Origin: Streptomyces cynarae
Lineage (GTDB): Bacteria > Actinomycetota > Actinomycetes > Streptomycetales > Streptomycetaceae
DNA: 64,000 bases
NCBI RefSeq assembly: GCF_025642135.1
Contig: NZ_CP106793.1
Coordinates: forward strand, 682,001-746,000
Reading direction: 5' to 3'
Shown: positions 26,370-35,774 of the stretch, in pieces
Position numbering within the stretch: position 1 is the first letter of the stretch
How the letters are laid out: each line of letters opens with the position of its first letter
The notes under the pieces: generated by a model
Databases searched by the model: none
What the model saw: the letters and a program-made list of their open reading frames with translations, nothing else
What the model was told of the DNA's origin: nothing
Translations under genes and position numbers: made by a program

Positions 26370-26594
26370 CGGTCACCCTTCCATTGCCCGTGCCGCGAAA
26401 GGCCTTTCTGGGGGATCAGACTAGTACTGAGCTTTTGCGTCGAGAGAACCTCATCGCGAGTCGCGCCGATCTCCCCTTCAACGACCAGCGGTCCTCCGGG
26501 AGACACCGGAATTCTGCGGGAACATCCAGTCCTGCGGCACCTGGCGCCATCACCCTCAGCACTGACACTGCCCGACGTCCGCCGGCAGTGTCGA

Positions 26595-26740
26595 GGCGGA
26601 CGGGCGAGGACCATGCCGACCGCCTCGACCGCGCCCTTGCTCGCGACGTAGGCGCCGTACCGGGGGAAGTCCATGCCCACCTGGGAGGTGGAGAAGGTGG
26701 CGATCGCCCCGCCAGGGCGCACCGTGCGAGCGGCCTGCCG
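26595..26740 (-). pseudogene. Truncated SDR gene fragment
   Basis: The minus strand reads ARTVRPGGAIATFSTSQVG, then YGAYVASKGAVEAV, the catalytic core (Ser, YxxxK) of a short-chain dehydrogenase. No cofactor loop precedes it and the frame runs into unrelated sequence. It is a relic of about 50 codons. Confidence 0.65.
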
Positions 26741-27082
26741 AGCCCGGGTGTGTTCACCCGTCAGCCATGGCCGTCTCAACCCAGGGGTTGCCACCCCCTG
26801 GATCGACGGGTACCGCCTGCTTGGTTCGCGCGAGAGGCGAGTGAGGCCGCCTTTCGCGTCGGGTCACCGGCGGCTAGGGTTTGGGCGCGCAGCGAGTCAC
26901 CCAGGAGGAGCTGAACATGGTCGGTTTTCCGAGCGCGCGTTGACGTTGTAGGCCGTGACCGGCCTGTCATCGCGTGCTGCCCTTGATGTTGCGGCACAGC
27001 GAGCCTTTCCCTGCCCGAACCGTCGAGGCACCTTTCATGTGCTCGGTGGCGGGCCTCGTTGTCGGCAACACAAGGGATTCCC
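26741..27082. other. Intergenic region before MFS gene
   Basis: About 340 bases with no recognised gene. An AGGAGG followed by ATG at 26917 opens a frame of only eight codons. The MFS promoter presumably lies here. Confidence 0.4.
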
Positions 27083-28414
27083 GTGCCGTCCGCTTCCTGC
27101 GCTGCATCCGACTCCGGTCGGCCTGTTCCGTCGAGCCTGTGGCGGGACGTCGACTTCCGTGGACTCTGGGTGGGTCAGACAGCCTCCCAACTCGGTGAAC
27201 ACGCGAGTGTGGTGGTTCTGCCGCTCTTCGCTGTCCTGACGCTCCACGCCAGTGCAAGCCGGCTGGGCGTCCTTCGCGCGGTCGGGCAAGCGCCGATCCT
27301 GTTGCTCTCACTCTTCGTCGGCGCCTGGGTGGACAGGTGGCGAACCCGCACGACGATGGTGCTCGCGGACGTCGGTCGGGCCTTGGCCCTGGGCGCTGCC
27401 GCCCTGGCCGGCCTCTTCGGGGGGCTCGGCCTGCCCGGCCTGCTTGCGCTCGCCTTCGCCGTCGGGGCCCTGTCCGTGTTCTTCGACGTGGCATACCAGG
27501 CGTCTCTCGTACGACTGGTGGAACGCGGCCGACTGGTGCGCGGCAACAGCGCGCTCGAGGGCAGCCGGTCCGCGGCGCAGATCGGCGGTCCCGCGCTCGG
27601 CGGTGCGTTGGTGTCCTTGCTGTCGGCGCCGATTGCCGCCGCCTCCAGCGCGCTGTTCTTCGCGCTGTCCTTCCTGACGATCCGGCGGATCCGCCGAGCC
27701 GAGTCGATCCCCGAGCGCCCGGAACACCCCCCTCGGGTCTGGCAGCGGATTCATGAGGGCCTGCGTTTCGTCGCCGGAGATACCGTGCTCCGCACCGTGT
27801 GCCTGGCCTCGGCCGCATTCCAGTTCTCCTTCGCGGCCATGATGACCGTCTATCTGCTCTTCCTGCCGCGGGAACTGCACCTGTCGGGCACCGTCGTCGG
27901 GCTGGCGCTCACGGCGGTGGGACCGGGCGCGCTCCTGGGCTCGCTGCTGGCCGCCCGCCTGCCGAGCCGGTTCGGCCATGGCCCGGTGCTCGTGTGTGCG
28001 GCAGCACTCGGCGACGGCGTGTTCCTGTGTGTGCCCGCGCTGCACGGCTCCTCTGCGGTGACGGTTCCCGCGCTCCTTGCGGTCGGCTTCGTGTTCGGGG
28101 GCGGCGGCCAGTTGGTGAATGTCACAGTCATGGCCGTCCGGCAGGCCGTCACTCCGGACGGGATGCAGGGCCGGGTGGCCGCGACGATCACGTTCGTCGG
28201 CATGGGGTCGACCCCGCTCGGTTCTCTGGTCGGCGGATTTCTCGCGGAGGAGTGGGGGCTGCGCACCAGCCTCCTCGTGACGGCCACCGGCATGATGCTG
28301 TCCCCGGTGGTCATGGCTTTGTCCCCGCTCGCACGCCTGGAACGGGAGCTTCCGTCCTCGCACGGCGCGCCGCCGACGGCCGTGTGTCGTCCATCCCGCC
28401 CTGGACGTCATTGA
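27083..28414 (+). CDS. MFS transporter (EntS/TetA-like exporter)
   Basis: About 443 residues with 12 predicted transmembrane helices. The first helix begins at LWVGQTASQLGE and is followed by the MFS loop VDRWRTRTTM (motif A region). The second half is marked by ARLPSRFGHGPVLV and GGFLAEEWGLRTSLL. It resembles the family that exports siderophores or drugs by proton antiport. GTG 27083 has AAGGGA upstream; TTG 27059 is also possible. It is a single gene. Confidence 0.9.
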   Translation: MPSASCAASDSGRPVPSSLWRDVDFRGLWVGQTASQLGEHASVVVLPLFAVLTLHASASRLGVLRAVGQAPILLLSLFVGAWVDRWRTRTTMVLADVGRALALGAAALAGLFGGLGLPGLLALAFAVGALSVFFDVAYQASLVRLVERGRLVRGNSALEGSRSAAQIGGPALGGALVSLLSAPIAAASSALFFALSFLTIRRIRRAESIPERPEHPPRVWQRIHEGLRFVAGDTVLRTVCLASAAFQFSFAAMMTVYLLFLPRELHLSGTVVGLALTAVGPGALLGSLLAARLPSRFGHGPVLVCAAALGDGVFLCVPALHGSSAVTVPALLAVGFVFGGGGQLVNVTVMAVRQAVTPDGMQGRVAATITFVGMGSTPLGSLVGGFLAEEWGLRTSLLVTATGMMLSPVVMALSPLARLERELPSSHGAPPTAVCRPSRPGRH

Positions 28415-28694
28415 GTCGGACCGCCACAGCCTGATCAGCGAGAACGGCCGTCGGCGCCTGCTGTGGTCCGCCGCTCCCCCGGCAGCGAAGGTCCGAATCG
28501 GTCGATTGCTGGGCGCCTCTGTTGCCAGTGGAGTGACGGGAGTGGCAGTGCGCGATCTGGTGAGCGCCCGGGACAGACTGGACACCGTCATCGCCACCGC
28601 CACCGCCCCGGCCACCGCGAACTTCCGAACGGGCCAACGCTGCCGACCTCAGTAACCAGCATGCCGGGCTCTGCGGCGAACAGCACGCGATGGG
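28415..28694. other. Open but unrecognised sequence after MFS gene
   Basis: A frame from about 28411 to 28655 contains LLGASVASGVTGVAVRDLVS and looks coding by GC3, but it has no start with a ribosome binding site and no family I recognise. It may be a decayed gene. Confidence 0.35.
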
Positions 28695-28985
28695 CGGAGC
28701 CCTGGCCGGTCAACGGCTGGGAGGCCGGTACCGACACGACGGAGCTCCGTCGCCTCACCGCCTACTGGGCCGGCGGCTACGACCGGCGAGCCCATGAGGC
28801 CGCCGTCAACGCCCTCCCCTCACACCTCGCCGACCGGCTGGCCACTCCGTCCCGGTACGGAGGAGCAGCTGAGGACGCCTTCACCGTGATCGTCCCCTCA
28901 CTGTCCGGATTCGCCTTCTCGCCCCAGCGGCCCACCCTCAGCGACACGCAGCAGACCCACCACCTCTGGCACCGGGTGATGCCAG
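28695..28985 (+). pseudogene. Internally deleted epoxide hydrolase gene
   Basis: The plus strand reads GTDTTELRRLTAYW with YDRRAHEAAVNALP, then jumps to RYGGAAEDAFTVIVPSLSGF. Both pieces match the N-terminal domain and following strand of epoxide hydrolases (WRxxYDWRxxExxLNxxPqf and AFxVVVPSLPGYGFS), but the intervening HGWPGS oxyanion region is missing and no catalytic triad follows. It is a decayed gene. Confidence 0.7.
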
Positions 28986-29093
28986 GCCCACCTCGAATCC
29001 ATGGCGGCCTGGCAGACGCACGAGGGCGGCTACCAGAACATCCACGGCCCGGGTAAGCACGCTTCTGGCGGCTGTCCGGCGTACCGTGCCCGC

Positions 29094-29444
29094 ATGGAGC
29101 AGCGAGAAATCATGCAGCGGGTCGTCGGCATCCTGACCGAGGCGCTGGAGATGCGACGGCAAGCCCGCGAGAACCGCGACGGCGACGTCACACAGAGCGA
29201 AACGGTCTCCGCGTTGCTCGAGGAGATGCTGCCGCGCATCGAGTTGCGCGCCGATGCGACCGCCCACGAGGTGGCGACCGCCGTGAGCGAGCAGCTGGGC
29301 CCGGCCATCGTGCAGATCGCATCAGCGTTCGCGCTCGCCTTCGTCCAGCTCGCCGAGATCCACGACGGCGGGCGCGCCGACGTCTCTGCTGCGGACGTTC
29401 TGCAGTCGATCTCCCTGCACTTCGAGACCGAGGCAGGACAGTAG
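29094..29444 (+). CDS. Hypothetical helical protein
   Basis: A 116-residue protein, mostly helical and acidic (RVVGILTEALEMRRQARENR, ALLEEMLPRIELRADATAHE), with no signal peptide or membrane segment. No family recognised. ATG 29094 was chosen because upstream codons belong to a different sequence context. It converges on the PBP gene 90 bases away. Confidence 0.65.
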   Translation: MEQREIMQRVVGILTEALEMRRQARENRDGDVTQSETVSALLEEMLPRIELRADATAHEVATAVSEQLGPAIVQIASAFALAFVQLAEIHDGGRADVSAADVLQSISLHFETEAGQ

Positions 29445-29534
29445 AACGCCGGTCGCACCGGGTCACCCGACGTTTCAGTGAGCGAACCGGCGAAGGCCGC
29501 CTCGTCGGCCCGGCTCGGAAGGCGCGCGCACCCG

Positions 29535-31751
29535 CTACCTGTGCTTCCCGCCGTTCGGACCGCGAAGCCGGGGCGGGCGGGGGGTCGCAGGGGGCTGGGG
29601 TGTGTTGCCACTGCTGTCGGGGGTGGTGGAGGCGCCCGGCTCGGGGGTCTGCGGGTTGTCGGCGGCGAGTTGGACGGTGGGCAGCGGGGGCGAGACCGTG
29701 CCGGCGAGGGCGCCGGTCATGGCGTCGCGCCAGATGGGACCAGGGGTGTCGGCGCCGAAGACCTCCTCGTGGAAGACGCCGCCGATGGTGATGTTCGTCA
29801 TGGGGACGTTGTGGGACGGGCCGCCGACCCAGACCGCGCCGGCCAGGTTCGAGGTGTAGCCGACGAACCACGCCGCCCATCGATTGTCGGTCGTACCGGT
29901 CTTGCCCGCGCTGTCGCGGTCCTTCAGCCCTGCCTGCTGGCCGGTGCCGTCCTCGACCACGCCCTTGAGGAGCGTGTTGATGGTCGCGGCGGTCTTCGGG
30001 GACATCGCCTGGCTGCATGAGGTCTGCGGTACCGGCAGCGACTTCCCGCTCGCGTCGGTGACCGATTCGATGGCCGTCGGCGTGCAGTAGACGCCGTTGT
30101 CGGCGAAGGCGGCGTAGGCGGAGGCCATCGTCAGCGGGCTCACTTGTTGTGTGCCCAGCGTAATGGAGGGGACCTGTTGGAGCGGGGCGCCGTTCGCCTG
30201 GTGCACGCCGAGCTTCTGCTCCATCTGGACCACTGGGCAGATGCCGATGTTGCTGATGAGCTGGACGAAGTAGGTGTTGACCGACAGGGCCATCGCCTTG
30301 TTCATGTTCATCGGACCGACTTCCGACTTGTCCTCGTTCGACAGCGGTGGGTCGGTGGGATTGCGTACCCATGGATTGCCGCAGGTGCTCACCGGACTCG
30401 GATAGTCCATCGAATACGGAGCCGGCAGCACGGTGTTGGGGTCGGTACCGCCGTCGATCGCCGCGGCAGCGGTGATCGGTTTGAACGTCGAGCCCGACTG
30501 GAAGCCGGTTCCGCCGCCCATGTCGTGGTCGACGCTGAGGTTGATCTGTGTCTCGTCCGTGCCGAAGCCGTACGGACGAGACTGGCCCATCGCGAGGATC
30601 TTGCCGGTGCCGGGCTGGACGAGGGTGACGGCGGTGGCGACGGGGTCGGTCATGTAGACGTGCTGGGTGATGGCGGCCTGCACGGCGTCCTGGGCCTTCG
30701 GGTCCAGGGTGGTCTTGATGGTCAGGCCGCCGGTGTTCCAGCGCTTGGCTCGGTCTTCTGCGGTCTTGCCGAAGACGGGGCTGTCGAGGAAGACCTCGCG
30801 GACGTAGTCGCAGAAGAAGGCGGCACCACGGACGGCGGTGATGCAGCCGTTCCTGGGTGCGGTGGGCTTCAGTGCGAGCGGCTGCCGCTCGGCGGCGTCG
30901 GCCTGCGCCTGGGTGATGTCGTGGACGTCGGCCATGCGCTGCAGAACTATGTCGCGACGGGTGCGAGCGGCCTGGGGGTGCTGCATGGGGTCGTACAGCG
31001 TGGTGCCGTTGACCACGCCGGCCAGGAGAGCGGCCTGCGGCAGCGTGAGGTCCTTGGCGTGTGTGCTGAAGTAGCGCTCGGAGGCCGCCTCGATGCCGAA
31101 GGACTGCTCCCCGAAGGGCACGATGTTGAGGTAGTTCTGCAGGATCTTTTTCTTACCGAGTTGCTTCTCGACCTGGATCGCGTACTTGAGTTCCTGGATC
31201 TTGCGGCCGAGGGTCGGCGAGGTGGCCTGGGCCACGGCGTTCGGGTCGTCACCCGCCTCCTCGACGAAGACGTTCTTGACGTACTGCTGGGTCAGCGTGG
31301 AGGCACCCTGCTGAGCGCTGCCCGCCTGCGTGTCCCTGACGACCGCGCGGATCACGCCTTTGGGATCGATGGGGCCGTGCTGCCAGAAGCGGGCGTCCTC
31401 GATGGCGACGACGGCCTTCTGCATGACCGGGCTGATCTCACTGAGCGGGACCACGGTGCGGTCTCGGGAGTAGACGGTCGCGATGAGGTCGCCGTTGGCG
31501 TCCAGGATGTGTGAAGCCTGGCTCAGGGGCGGACGCTTGAGGTCGCCCGGCAGATCGTCGAAGCCGGTTGCGGCGCCCTTCGCGGACAGGCCGAGCGCCC
31601 CGGTGGCCGGCAGTGCGATACCGGCCAGCACGATTCCGGACAGGGCGCTGATGCCGAGAAACTTCAACGCCTGTATGGCCGTGGCTCCCGACGATGTGGC
31701 TGATGACCGCCGCCGCGTGGACCGGGCCCGACCCGAACGCATGTAACCCAT
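29535..31751 (-). CDS. Class A penicillin-binding protein (bifunctional transglycosylase/transpeptidase)
   Basis: A 738-residue PBP1-type protein. It has a short basic cytoplasmic tail, one transmembrane helix (about 28-52), a GT51 transglycosylase (EDARFWQHGPIDPKG, STLTQQYVKN, KKKILQNYLNIVPFG) and a penicillin-binding transpeptidase with SGSTFKPI (SxxK serine), SVN and KTGTT. The C-terminus is a Pro/Thr-rich tail. It polymerises and cross-links peptidoglycan. Start codons at 31751 and 31742 are both plausible. Confidence 0.95.
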   Translation of the reverse strand: MGYMRSGRARSTRRRSSATSSGATAIQALKFLGISALSGIVLAGIALPATGALGLSAKGAATGFDDLPGDLKRPPLSQASHILDANGDLIATVYSRDRTVVPLSEISPVMQKAVVAIEDARFWQHGPIDPKGVIRAVVRDTQAGSAQQGASTLTQQYVKNVFVEEAGDDPNAVAQATSPTLGRKIQELKYAIQVEKQLGKKKILQNYLNIVPFGEQSFGIEAASERYFSTHAKDLTLPQAALLAGVVNGTTLYDPMQHPQAARTRRDIVLQRMADVHDITQAQADAAERQPLALKPTAPRNGCITAVRGAAFFCDYVREVFLDSPVFGKTAEDRAKRWNTGGLTIKTTLDPKAQDAVQAAITQHVYMTDPVATAVTLVQPGTGKILAMGQSRPYGFGTDETQINLSVDHDMGGGTGFQSGSTFKPITAAAAIDGGTDPNTVLPAPYSMDYPSPVSTCGNPWVRNPTDPPLSNEDKSEVGPMNMNKAMALSVNTYFVQLISNIGICPVVQMEQKLGVHQANGAPLQQVPSITLGTQQVSPLTMASAYAAFADNGVYCTPTAIESVTDASGKSLPVPQTSCSQAMSPKTAATINTLLKGVVEDGTGQQAGLKDRDSAGKTGTTDNRWAAWFVGYTSNLAGAVWVGGPSHNVPMTNITIGGVFHEEVFGADTPGPIWRDAMTGALAGTVSPPLPTVQLAADNPQTPEPGASTTPDSSGNTPQPPATPRPPRLRGPNGGKHR

Positions 31752-32266
31752 GCGGGGCAGCGTACGACGCGATTCTATGGCGCAATCCCGCAGCCTGCCC
31801 TGTGCAACGAGGGCTAAGCGGGGACGGCGGCGAGAGCATCGAGCACTGGCCGCGCGACTTGGTTTTCGGCCGCGGCATGCGCTCCGCGATCGCCGCCCTG
31901 GCCGAACGCAGCACCCGCCCGGGACGGAAACGCCCGGCGGGACGGGCATCTTTGCCGAACTCGCCACCGCTGAGGCGCTGGGTGGCATGGCGTGAATGAC
32001 CGCTCCGTCTCACGGGGAGCCGGCAAGGCGCCGATCGCCTTCGAAGAGCCGTACCGGCGAGGGCATCGCGCCACCGGCCGTCGTTCATCGACGCAAAGGA
32101 TGGGAAAGGCTTTGCTCTCGCATGGTCCAGGGAAATGACCGGCCACGTTACTCGCCCGTACGATCCCTGACACTGACCCCTCTGGTGTCGGCCGTAGCGT
32201 GAGGCATCTCAGACTCAGGCCACTGGGACGCCTGGGTGATCAGCTCCGTACCCCCGCGGTTGTCGT
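31752..32266. other. Intergenic region between PBP and ECF sigma genes
   Basis: About 515 bases between divergent genes. A plus-strand frame at 31804-31998 looks partly coding but matches no family I know. No hairpin with T tract. Confidence 0.4.
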
Positions 32267-32292
32267 GCAACCTACTGCTCTGTTCGGGCGTG
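32267..32292 (+). promoter_or_regulatory. Candidate ECF-type promoter of the SigE-like gene
   Basis: GCAACC (32267-32272), 16 bases, then CGTG (32289-32292). This fits the GGAAC/GCAAC-N16-CGT pattern of ECF sigma promoters. It lies 48 bases before the sigma start codon, consistent with autoregulation. Confidence 0.4.
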
Positions 32293-32339
32293 GCAAGACG
32301 TGAGGGCATCGCCCCTCGAACCCGTGAGTGGAGGGGGCA

Positions 32340-32945
32340 ATGCGCGACCCACGCGTCTTTGACGATTTCTACGCTTGTACCGTGCGTCGGCTGACCAGCC
32401 AGATGTACGCGATGACAGGCAGCCTCGCCGAGGCAGAGGACCTGGTGCAGGAGGCCTTCGCCCGGGCCTGGCAGAACTGGGAGAAGCTCTCCGCCTACTC
32501 GGACCCTGAGGCCTGGGTGCGTTCGGTGGCGTGCCGGATCCGGGTGAGCGTCTGGCGCAAGACGGTCAATCGGCTCACGGCCCACCGCCGCCACGGGATA
32601 CACGTCGAGGTGCCCGATGTCAGCCCCGACTATGTGGCGATCGTCGCGGCGTTGCGGCGGATCCCCTATGAGCAGCGGCGGGCGATCGTGCTGCATCACC
32701 TGGTCGGGTTGTCCGTTGAGGAGACAGCCCGTGAAACCGGCGCCGCGCCGGGCACGGTCAAGGCCCGGCTCGCGCGTGGACGCCAGGCGATGGCGCCGCA
32801 TCTGTCCGACGGCGCGGGCGACCGTACGTCCGCAGCCGCGCGCCCGGCGGGCTTCCGGCTGGCAGTCGCCGCCCCCGGCATCGCTTCCGCAGTCGAGGCC
32901 GACGTGCCCGGCTCCACCGACCAGGAGGTGCACCACCATGACTGA
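32340..32945 (+). CDS. SigE-family ECF RNA polymerase sigma factor
   Basis: A 201-residue ECF sigma factor: region 2 FDDFYACTVRRLTSQMYAM and AEDLVQEAFARAWQNWEKL, region 4 YEQRRAIVLHHLVGLSVEET and GAAPGTVKARLARGRQAM. A C-terminal extension of about 40 residues is not part of the sigma fold. ATG 32340 has GGAGGGG about four bases upstream. Its stop overlaps the next start (CATGACTGA), implying coupling with the membrane protein that follows, probably its regulator. Confidence 0.93.
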   Translation: MRDPRVFDDFYACTVRRLTSQMYAMTGSLAEAEDLVQEAFARAWQNWEKLSAYSDPEAWVRSVACRIRVSVWRKTVNRLTAHRRHGIHVEVPDVSPDYVAIVAALRRIPYEQRRAIVLHHLVGLSVEETARETGAAPGTVKARLARGRQAMAPHLSDGAGDRTSAAARPAGFRLAVAAPGIASAVEADVPGSTDQEVHHHD

Positions 32946-33627
32946 AGACTTCGAGGCCATCCTCAAGGACGGCTCCGAGGAGCTCGCCAGGCGGACCAGT
33001 CCCCGGCCCGCCGCAGCCGTCCGGGCCCGCGGCGACGATCTGCGGCGGCGCCACCGGGCCACCACCGCCGCACTGACCGTTGCCCTGGTCGCCGCGGTCG
33101 GGGGCGGTGCCTACGCCGTCACCGGCACGTCCCGCCAGGCCTCCCCGCCCGAGGCGGTCGTGAGCCCCGCCACGCCGGACGGGCTCACGTCCCCGCCCGC
33201 CATGTCCACGAATCCCTCCAGCGCGACACCGGACCCGGCGACCGCGCCCGTGCGGCCGCCATCTTCGTCGTGCCGTTCCCTGGTGGTGCCGGAGCAGGTC
33301 AAGGACGCGGTGACGGTGGCGTATCGACGGTCGCAGCCGGGACTGGTGCACATCGCCCCCGCCAAGGGCACGTTCTACTACGGCGCATGCGGCGACGTCT
33401 TCTACGCGGGAGCGTCGTTCACGCCGACGGCCGGTGCCGCGGAGAACGAGCTGGTGCAGTTGCAAGATGACGGGGCCGCCGAGAAGTACTTCACCAAAGC
33501 CCCGGGCGGCGATTGGACCTATACCGCCAGCGACGGGCTCCCGCGCAGTCCGCGGGGTTGCGGGGCCATTTCGCAGATCCCGGCACCGCTTGCCGAACTC
33601 TGGGGTGACTGCCTGGCCCGGCCCTGA
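32938..33627 (+). CDS. Single-span membrane protein, probable anti-sigma partner
   Basis: A 229-residue protein with about 40 cytoplasmic residues (MTEDFEAILKDGSEELARRT), one transmembrane helix (about 42-62, TAALTVALVAAVGGGAYAVT), a Pro/Ser/Thr-rich stalk and a 120-residue extracellular domain with four cysteines (SCRSL, GACGD, RGCGA, GDCLA). It has no ZAS zinc motif. Overlap with the sigma gene and topology suggest control of that sigma factor, but homology was not established. Confidence 0.8.
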   Translation: MTEDFEAILKDGSEELARRTSPRPAAAVRARGDDLRRRHRATTAALTVALVAAVGGGAYAVTGTSRQASPPEAVVSPATPDGLTSPPAMSTNPSSATPDPATAPVRPPSSSCRSLVVPEQVKDAVTVAYRRSQPGLVHIAPAKGTFYYGACGDVFYAGASFTPTAGAAENELVQLQDDGAAEKYFTKAPGGDWTYTASDGLPRSPRGCGAISQIPAPLAELWGDCLARP

Positions 33628-33764
33628 CTGAGATCGACGAACCCTGCGCGTTGCCTCCGCCCAAGGCGTTGGTCCCCACAGCCGCTGCCATACCGTCTCC
33701 GGCCCGGCTACCGGACGCGCCGCATCCCGGCCGGAGGCGACGCAACCCACCTGGGAGGTCAGAC

Positions 33765-34475
33765 GTGTCCATGTGTACATCATCGTTTCTGGAAGACGCG
33801 GAGGGCATCTTGACGCGTTCATCGCTGCACAAACTCATCGGAGTGCTGGGATCGAGTGCTCTCATGGCGCTCACCGGAGCCTGTTCGCCCACTCACCCCT
33901 CCACCCTCACGCAGAGTTCGCCCTCGGTGCCGAGACGTTCAACGGTCGCGGCCACGCCCGTCACGGGTGAGCCGTCCGCTCACCCGACCGGAACGGCCGG
34001 CACAGGTGGAACCGTCACCGTGACCGTCTCCGGCCTCCCCTCGGATCCCGTGCTCGCCCCTGGGGGCAAGGCCCTGCCATTCACCGTGACCATTGCCAAC
34101 CCCGGCCCGACCGCCTACGCCGATACCTCGCTGGTGGTGTCGATGGGTCACTGCTCCTGCGTCGACACCCCGACAAGCGAGGCGCCGCAGGGCACTCTGC
34201 AGGAATGGTCTCCCGCGACCGGAACATGGGACAGCGTCCGGTACGTGACAGAGGGAACCGGCATGGACTTCATCTCGCGGCCCCAACTGACCGCACTGTC
34301 TCTCGGCCCGGGGACAAGCAGCTCGTTCACCTTTCGCGTCAGGTTCAAAGCCACCCAGCCCAACCCCGTCCACAAGGGGCAGGTCATGCTGGACGCCACA
34401 CTGCTCTCGCGCGCACAGCAACTGCTCAGCCCCTCCTCCGCCGCCTCTGCCACGTTCCAGGTCGAAGCGCATTGA
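33765..34475 (+). CDS. Putative lipoprotein
   Basis: A 236-residue protein with a lipobox (MALTGAC) after the hydrophobic stretch LIGVLGSSAL. The mature part starts with a Ser/Thr/Pro linker and then a beta-rich domain (TVTVTVSGLPSDP, LPFTVTIANPGPTAYADTSL, HCSCVD). GTG 33765 has GGGAGGTC upstream but gives a long n-region. TTG 33810 gives a more normal signal peptide. It may be linked to the sigma unit 138 bases upstream. No function recognised. Confidence 0.78.
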   Translation: MSMCTSSFLEDAEGILTRSSLHKLIGVLGSSALMALTGACSPTHPSTLTQSSPSVPRRSTVAATPVTGEPSAHPTGTAGTGGTVTVTVSGLPSDPVLAPGGKALPFTVTIANPGPTAYADTSLVVSMGHCSCVDTPTSEAPQGTLQEWSPATGTWDSVRYVTEGTGMDFISRPQLTALSLGPGTSSSFTFRVRFKATQPNPVHKGQVMLDATLLSRAQQLLSPSSAASATFQVEAH

Positions 34476-34486
34476 CCCCGGTTCGC

Positions 34487-35284
34487 TCACGGCAGGATGG
34501 AGTCGACGTATCCGCCGTCCACCCGGAGTGCGCCACCCGTGGTGGCCGAGGCCTGGTCGGAGCTGAGGTAGACCACCATGTGGGCGATCTCCTCCGGCTC
34601 GATCAAGCGCTGCAGCAGCGACTGGGGCCGGTGCTCGCGCATGAAGACACGCTGGGCTTCCTCCCAAGGCAGGTCACGGTCGACGAGTTCGTAGACGAAG
34701 TCCTCGACGCCCCCGGTGTGGGTGGGGCCGGCGATCACGGAGTTCACCGTGACGCCCGTGCCGGCGGCCTGTTTGGCGAAGCCCCGGCCCACCGCGAGCA
34801 GCGCGGTCTTCGACATGCCGTAATGGATCATCTCCGCGGGGATGACGACCGCCGAGTCGCTGGCGATGTACTGGATGCGCCCCCAACCCCGCTCGGTCAT
34901 GCCCGGGAGGTACACGCGCGTCAGGCGTACGGCGGCCAGCACGTTCACCTCGAAGTAGCGCCGCCACTGTTCGTCAGTGATCTTCAGAGGATCCTCGACG
35001 CCGAAGATGCCCAGGTTGTTGACGAGGATGTCCACCTGCGGCAGGACTTCCGCGGCCTGGCGAGCGCCCTCCTCGCTCGTCACGTCCGCCGCGACCGGGA
35101 CCAGCTCCGCGCCGGGCACCTCCTGTGCCAGTCGGGCGATGCTGTCGTCCACGCGCTGCGGGGTACGGCCGTTGACGCCCACCCGGGCCCCGGCACGAGC
35201 CAGACCGGCGGCGATCGCCACGCCGATGCCCTGCGTGGAGCCGGTGACCAGGGCCGTGCGGCCTTTCAGATCGATCTGCATCAT
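34487..35284 (-). CDS. SDR family oxidoreductase
   Basis: A 265-residue classical SDR: LVTGSTQGIGVAIA, VNNLGIFG (atypical of NNAG: NNLG), IASDSAVVIP, YGMSK for Tyr and Lys, and the ending GGALRVDGGYVDSI. The SDR beta-hydroxy reaction is expected; the substrate is unknown. It lies 62 bases downstream of the GlcG-like gene on the same strand, so the two are probably one operon. Confidence 0.92.
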   Translation of the reverse strand: MMQIDLKGRTALVTGSTQGIGVAIAAGLARAGARVGVNGRTPQRVDDSIARLAQEVPGAELVPVAADVTSEEGARQAAEVLPQVDILVNNLGIFGVEDPLKITDEQWRRYFEVNVLAAVRLTRVYLPGMTERGWGRIQYIASDSAVVIPAEMIHYGMSKTALLAVGRGFAKQAAGTGVTVNSVIAGPTHTGGVEDFVYELVDRDLPWEEAQRVFMREHRPQSLLQRLIEPEEIAHMVVYLSSDQASATTGGALRVDGGYVDSILP

Positions 35285-35345
35285 CCCTGCCCTTTCATAT
35301 GTGGTCCCGTACAGGTACCCGTACCGGCACCTCGACGTGAGATGT

Positions 35346-35774
35346 TCAGGCCTTCAGCGCCTGGACGGCCGCATCGGCGAAGGAGTGGTCCTGTTCCGGA
35401 GCTCCGCCGCCGACGCCGAGAGCACCGATCAGCCGGCCGTCACGGTGGACGGGCACTCCGCCGGCGATGAACAGCAACGGGCGGTCCAGGGCGGTCGGCA
35501 GGGTGTGGAAGAGGCCACCGGGCTGGACGGCTTCGACCAGGTCGGCCGTGGGGGCGTTCAGCTGCAGAGCGGTGTACGCCTTCCGCGTGCTGGTCTCACC
35601 TGCGATGAGAACGGCCCGGTCGTCCCGTCGGAAGGCGAGCGTGTGGCCGCCTGCGTCGAGGACGGTGACGGCGACGGGGACACCGGCAGCTTCGGCGGCC
35701 GAGCGCACCGTGTCGATCAGGAACTCGGCGTCGCCGACCGTGAGCGGAGTGACGGCGGTGGCAGGGATGGTCAT
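35346..35774 (-). CDS. GlcG/HbpS-like heme-degrading or heme-binding family protein
   Basis: A 142-residue protein of the GlcG/HbpS fold: GVPVAVTVLDAGGHTLAFRR, AGETSTRKAYTAL, and the Gly-rich FIAGGVPVHRDGRLIGALGV then GGGAPEQDHSFADAAVQAL. Members bind heme or cobalamin-type ligands; HbpS in Streptomyces is a redox sensor, but that protein is secreted and this one has no signal peptide. ATG 35774 is preferred over an upstream frame extension. Confidence 0.85.
   Translation of the reverse strand: MTIPATAVTPLTVGDAEFLIDTVRSAAEAAGVPVAVTVLDAGGHTLAFRRDDRAVLIAGETSTRKAYTALQLNAPTADLVEAVQPGGLFHTLPTALDRPLLFIAGGVPVHRDGRLIGALGVGGGAPEQDHSFADAAVQALKA

Noticed and set aside
26917..26943. AGGAGG-ATG start of a gene near 26917
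   Set aside because: The frame closes after eight codons and has no hairpin structure like a leader. Too little to annotate.
29462..29482. GTCACC-N9-AGTGAG, resembling the 21-bp operator
   Set aside because: The second half-site differs, the spacer lacks the TTGA core, and it lies between convergent gene ends where no promoter is expected.
30144..31514. A 456-codon plus-strand frame inside the PBP gene
   Set aside because: Antisense shadow of a bifunctional PBP with all catalytic motifs.
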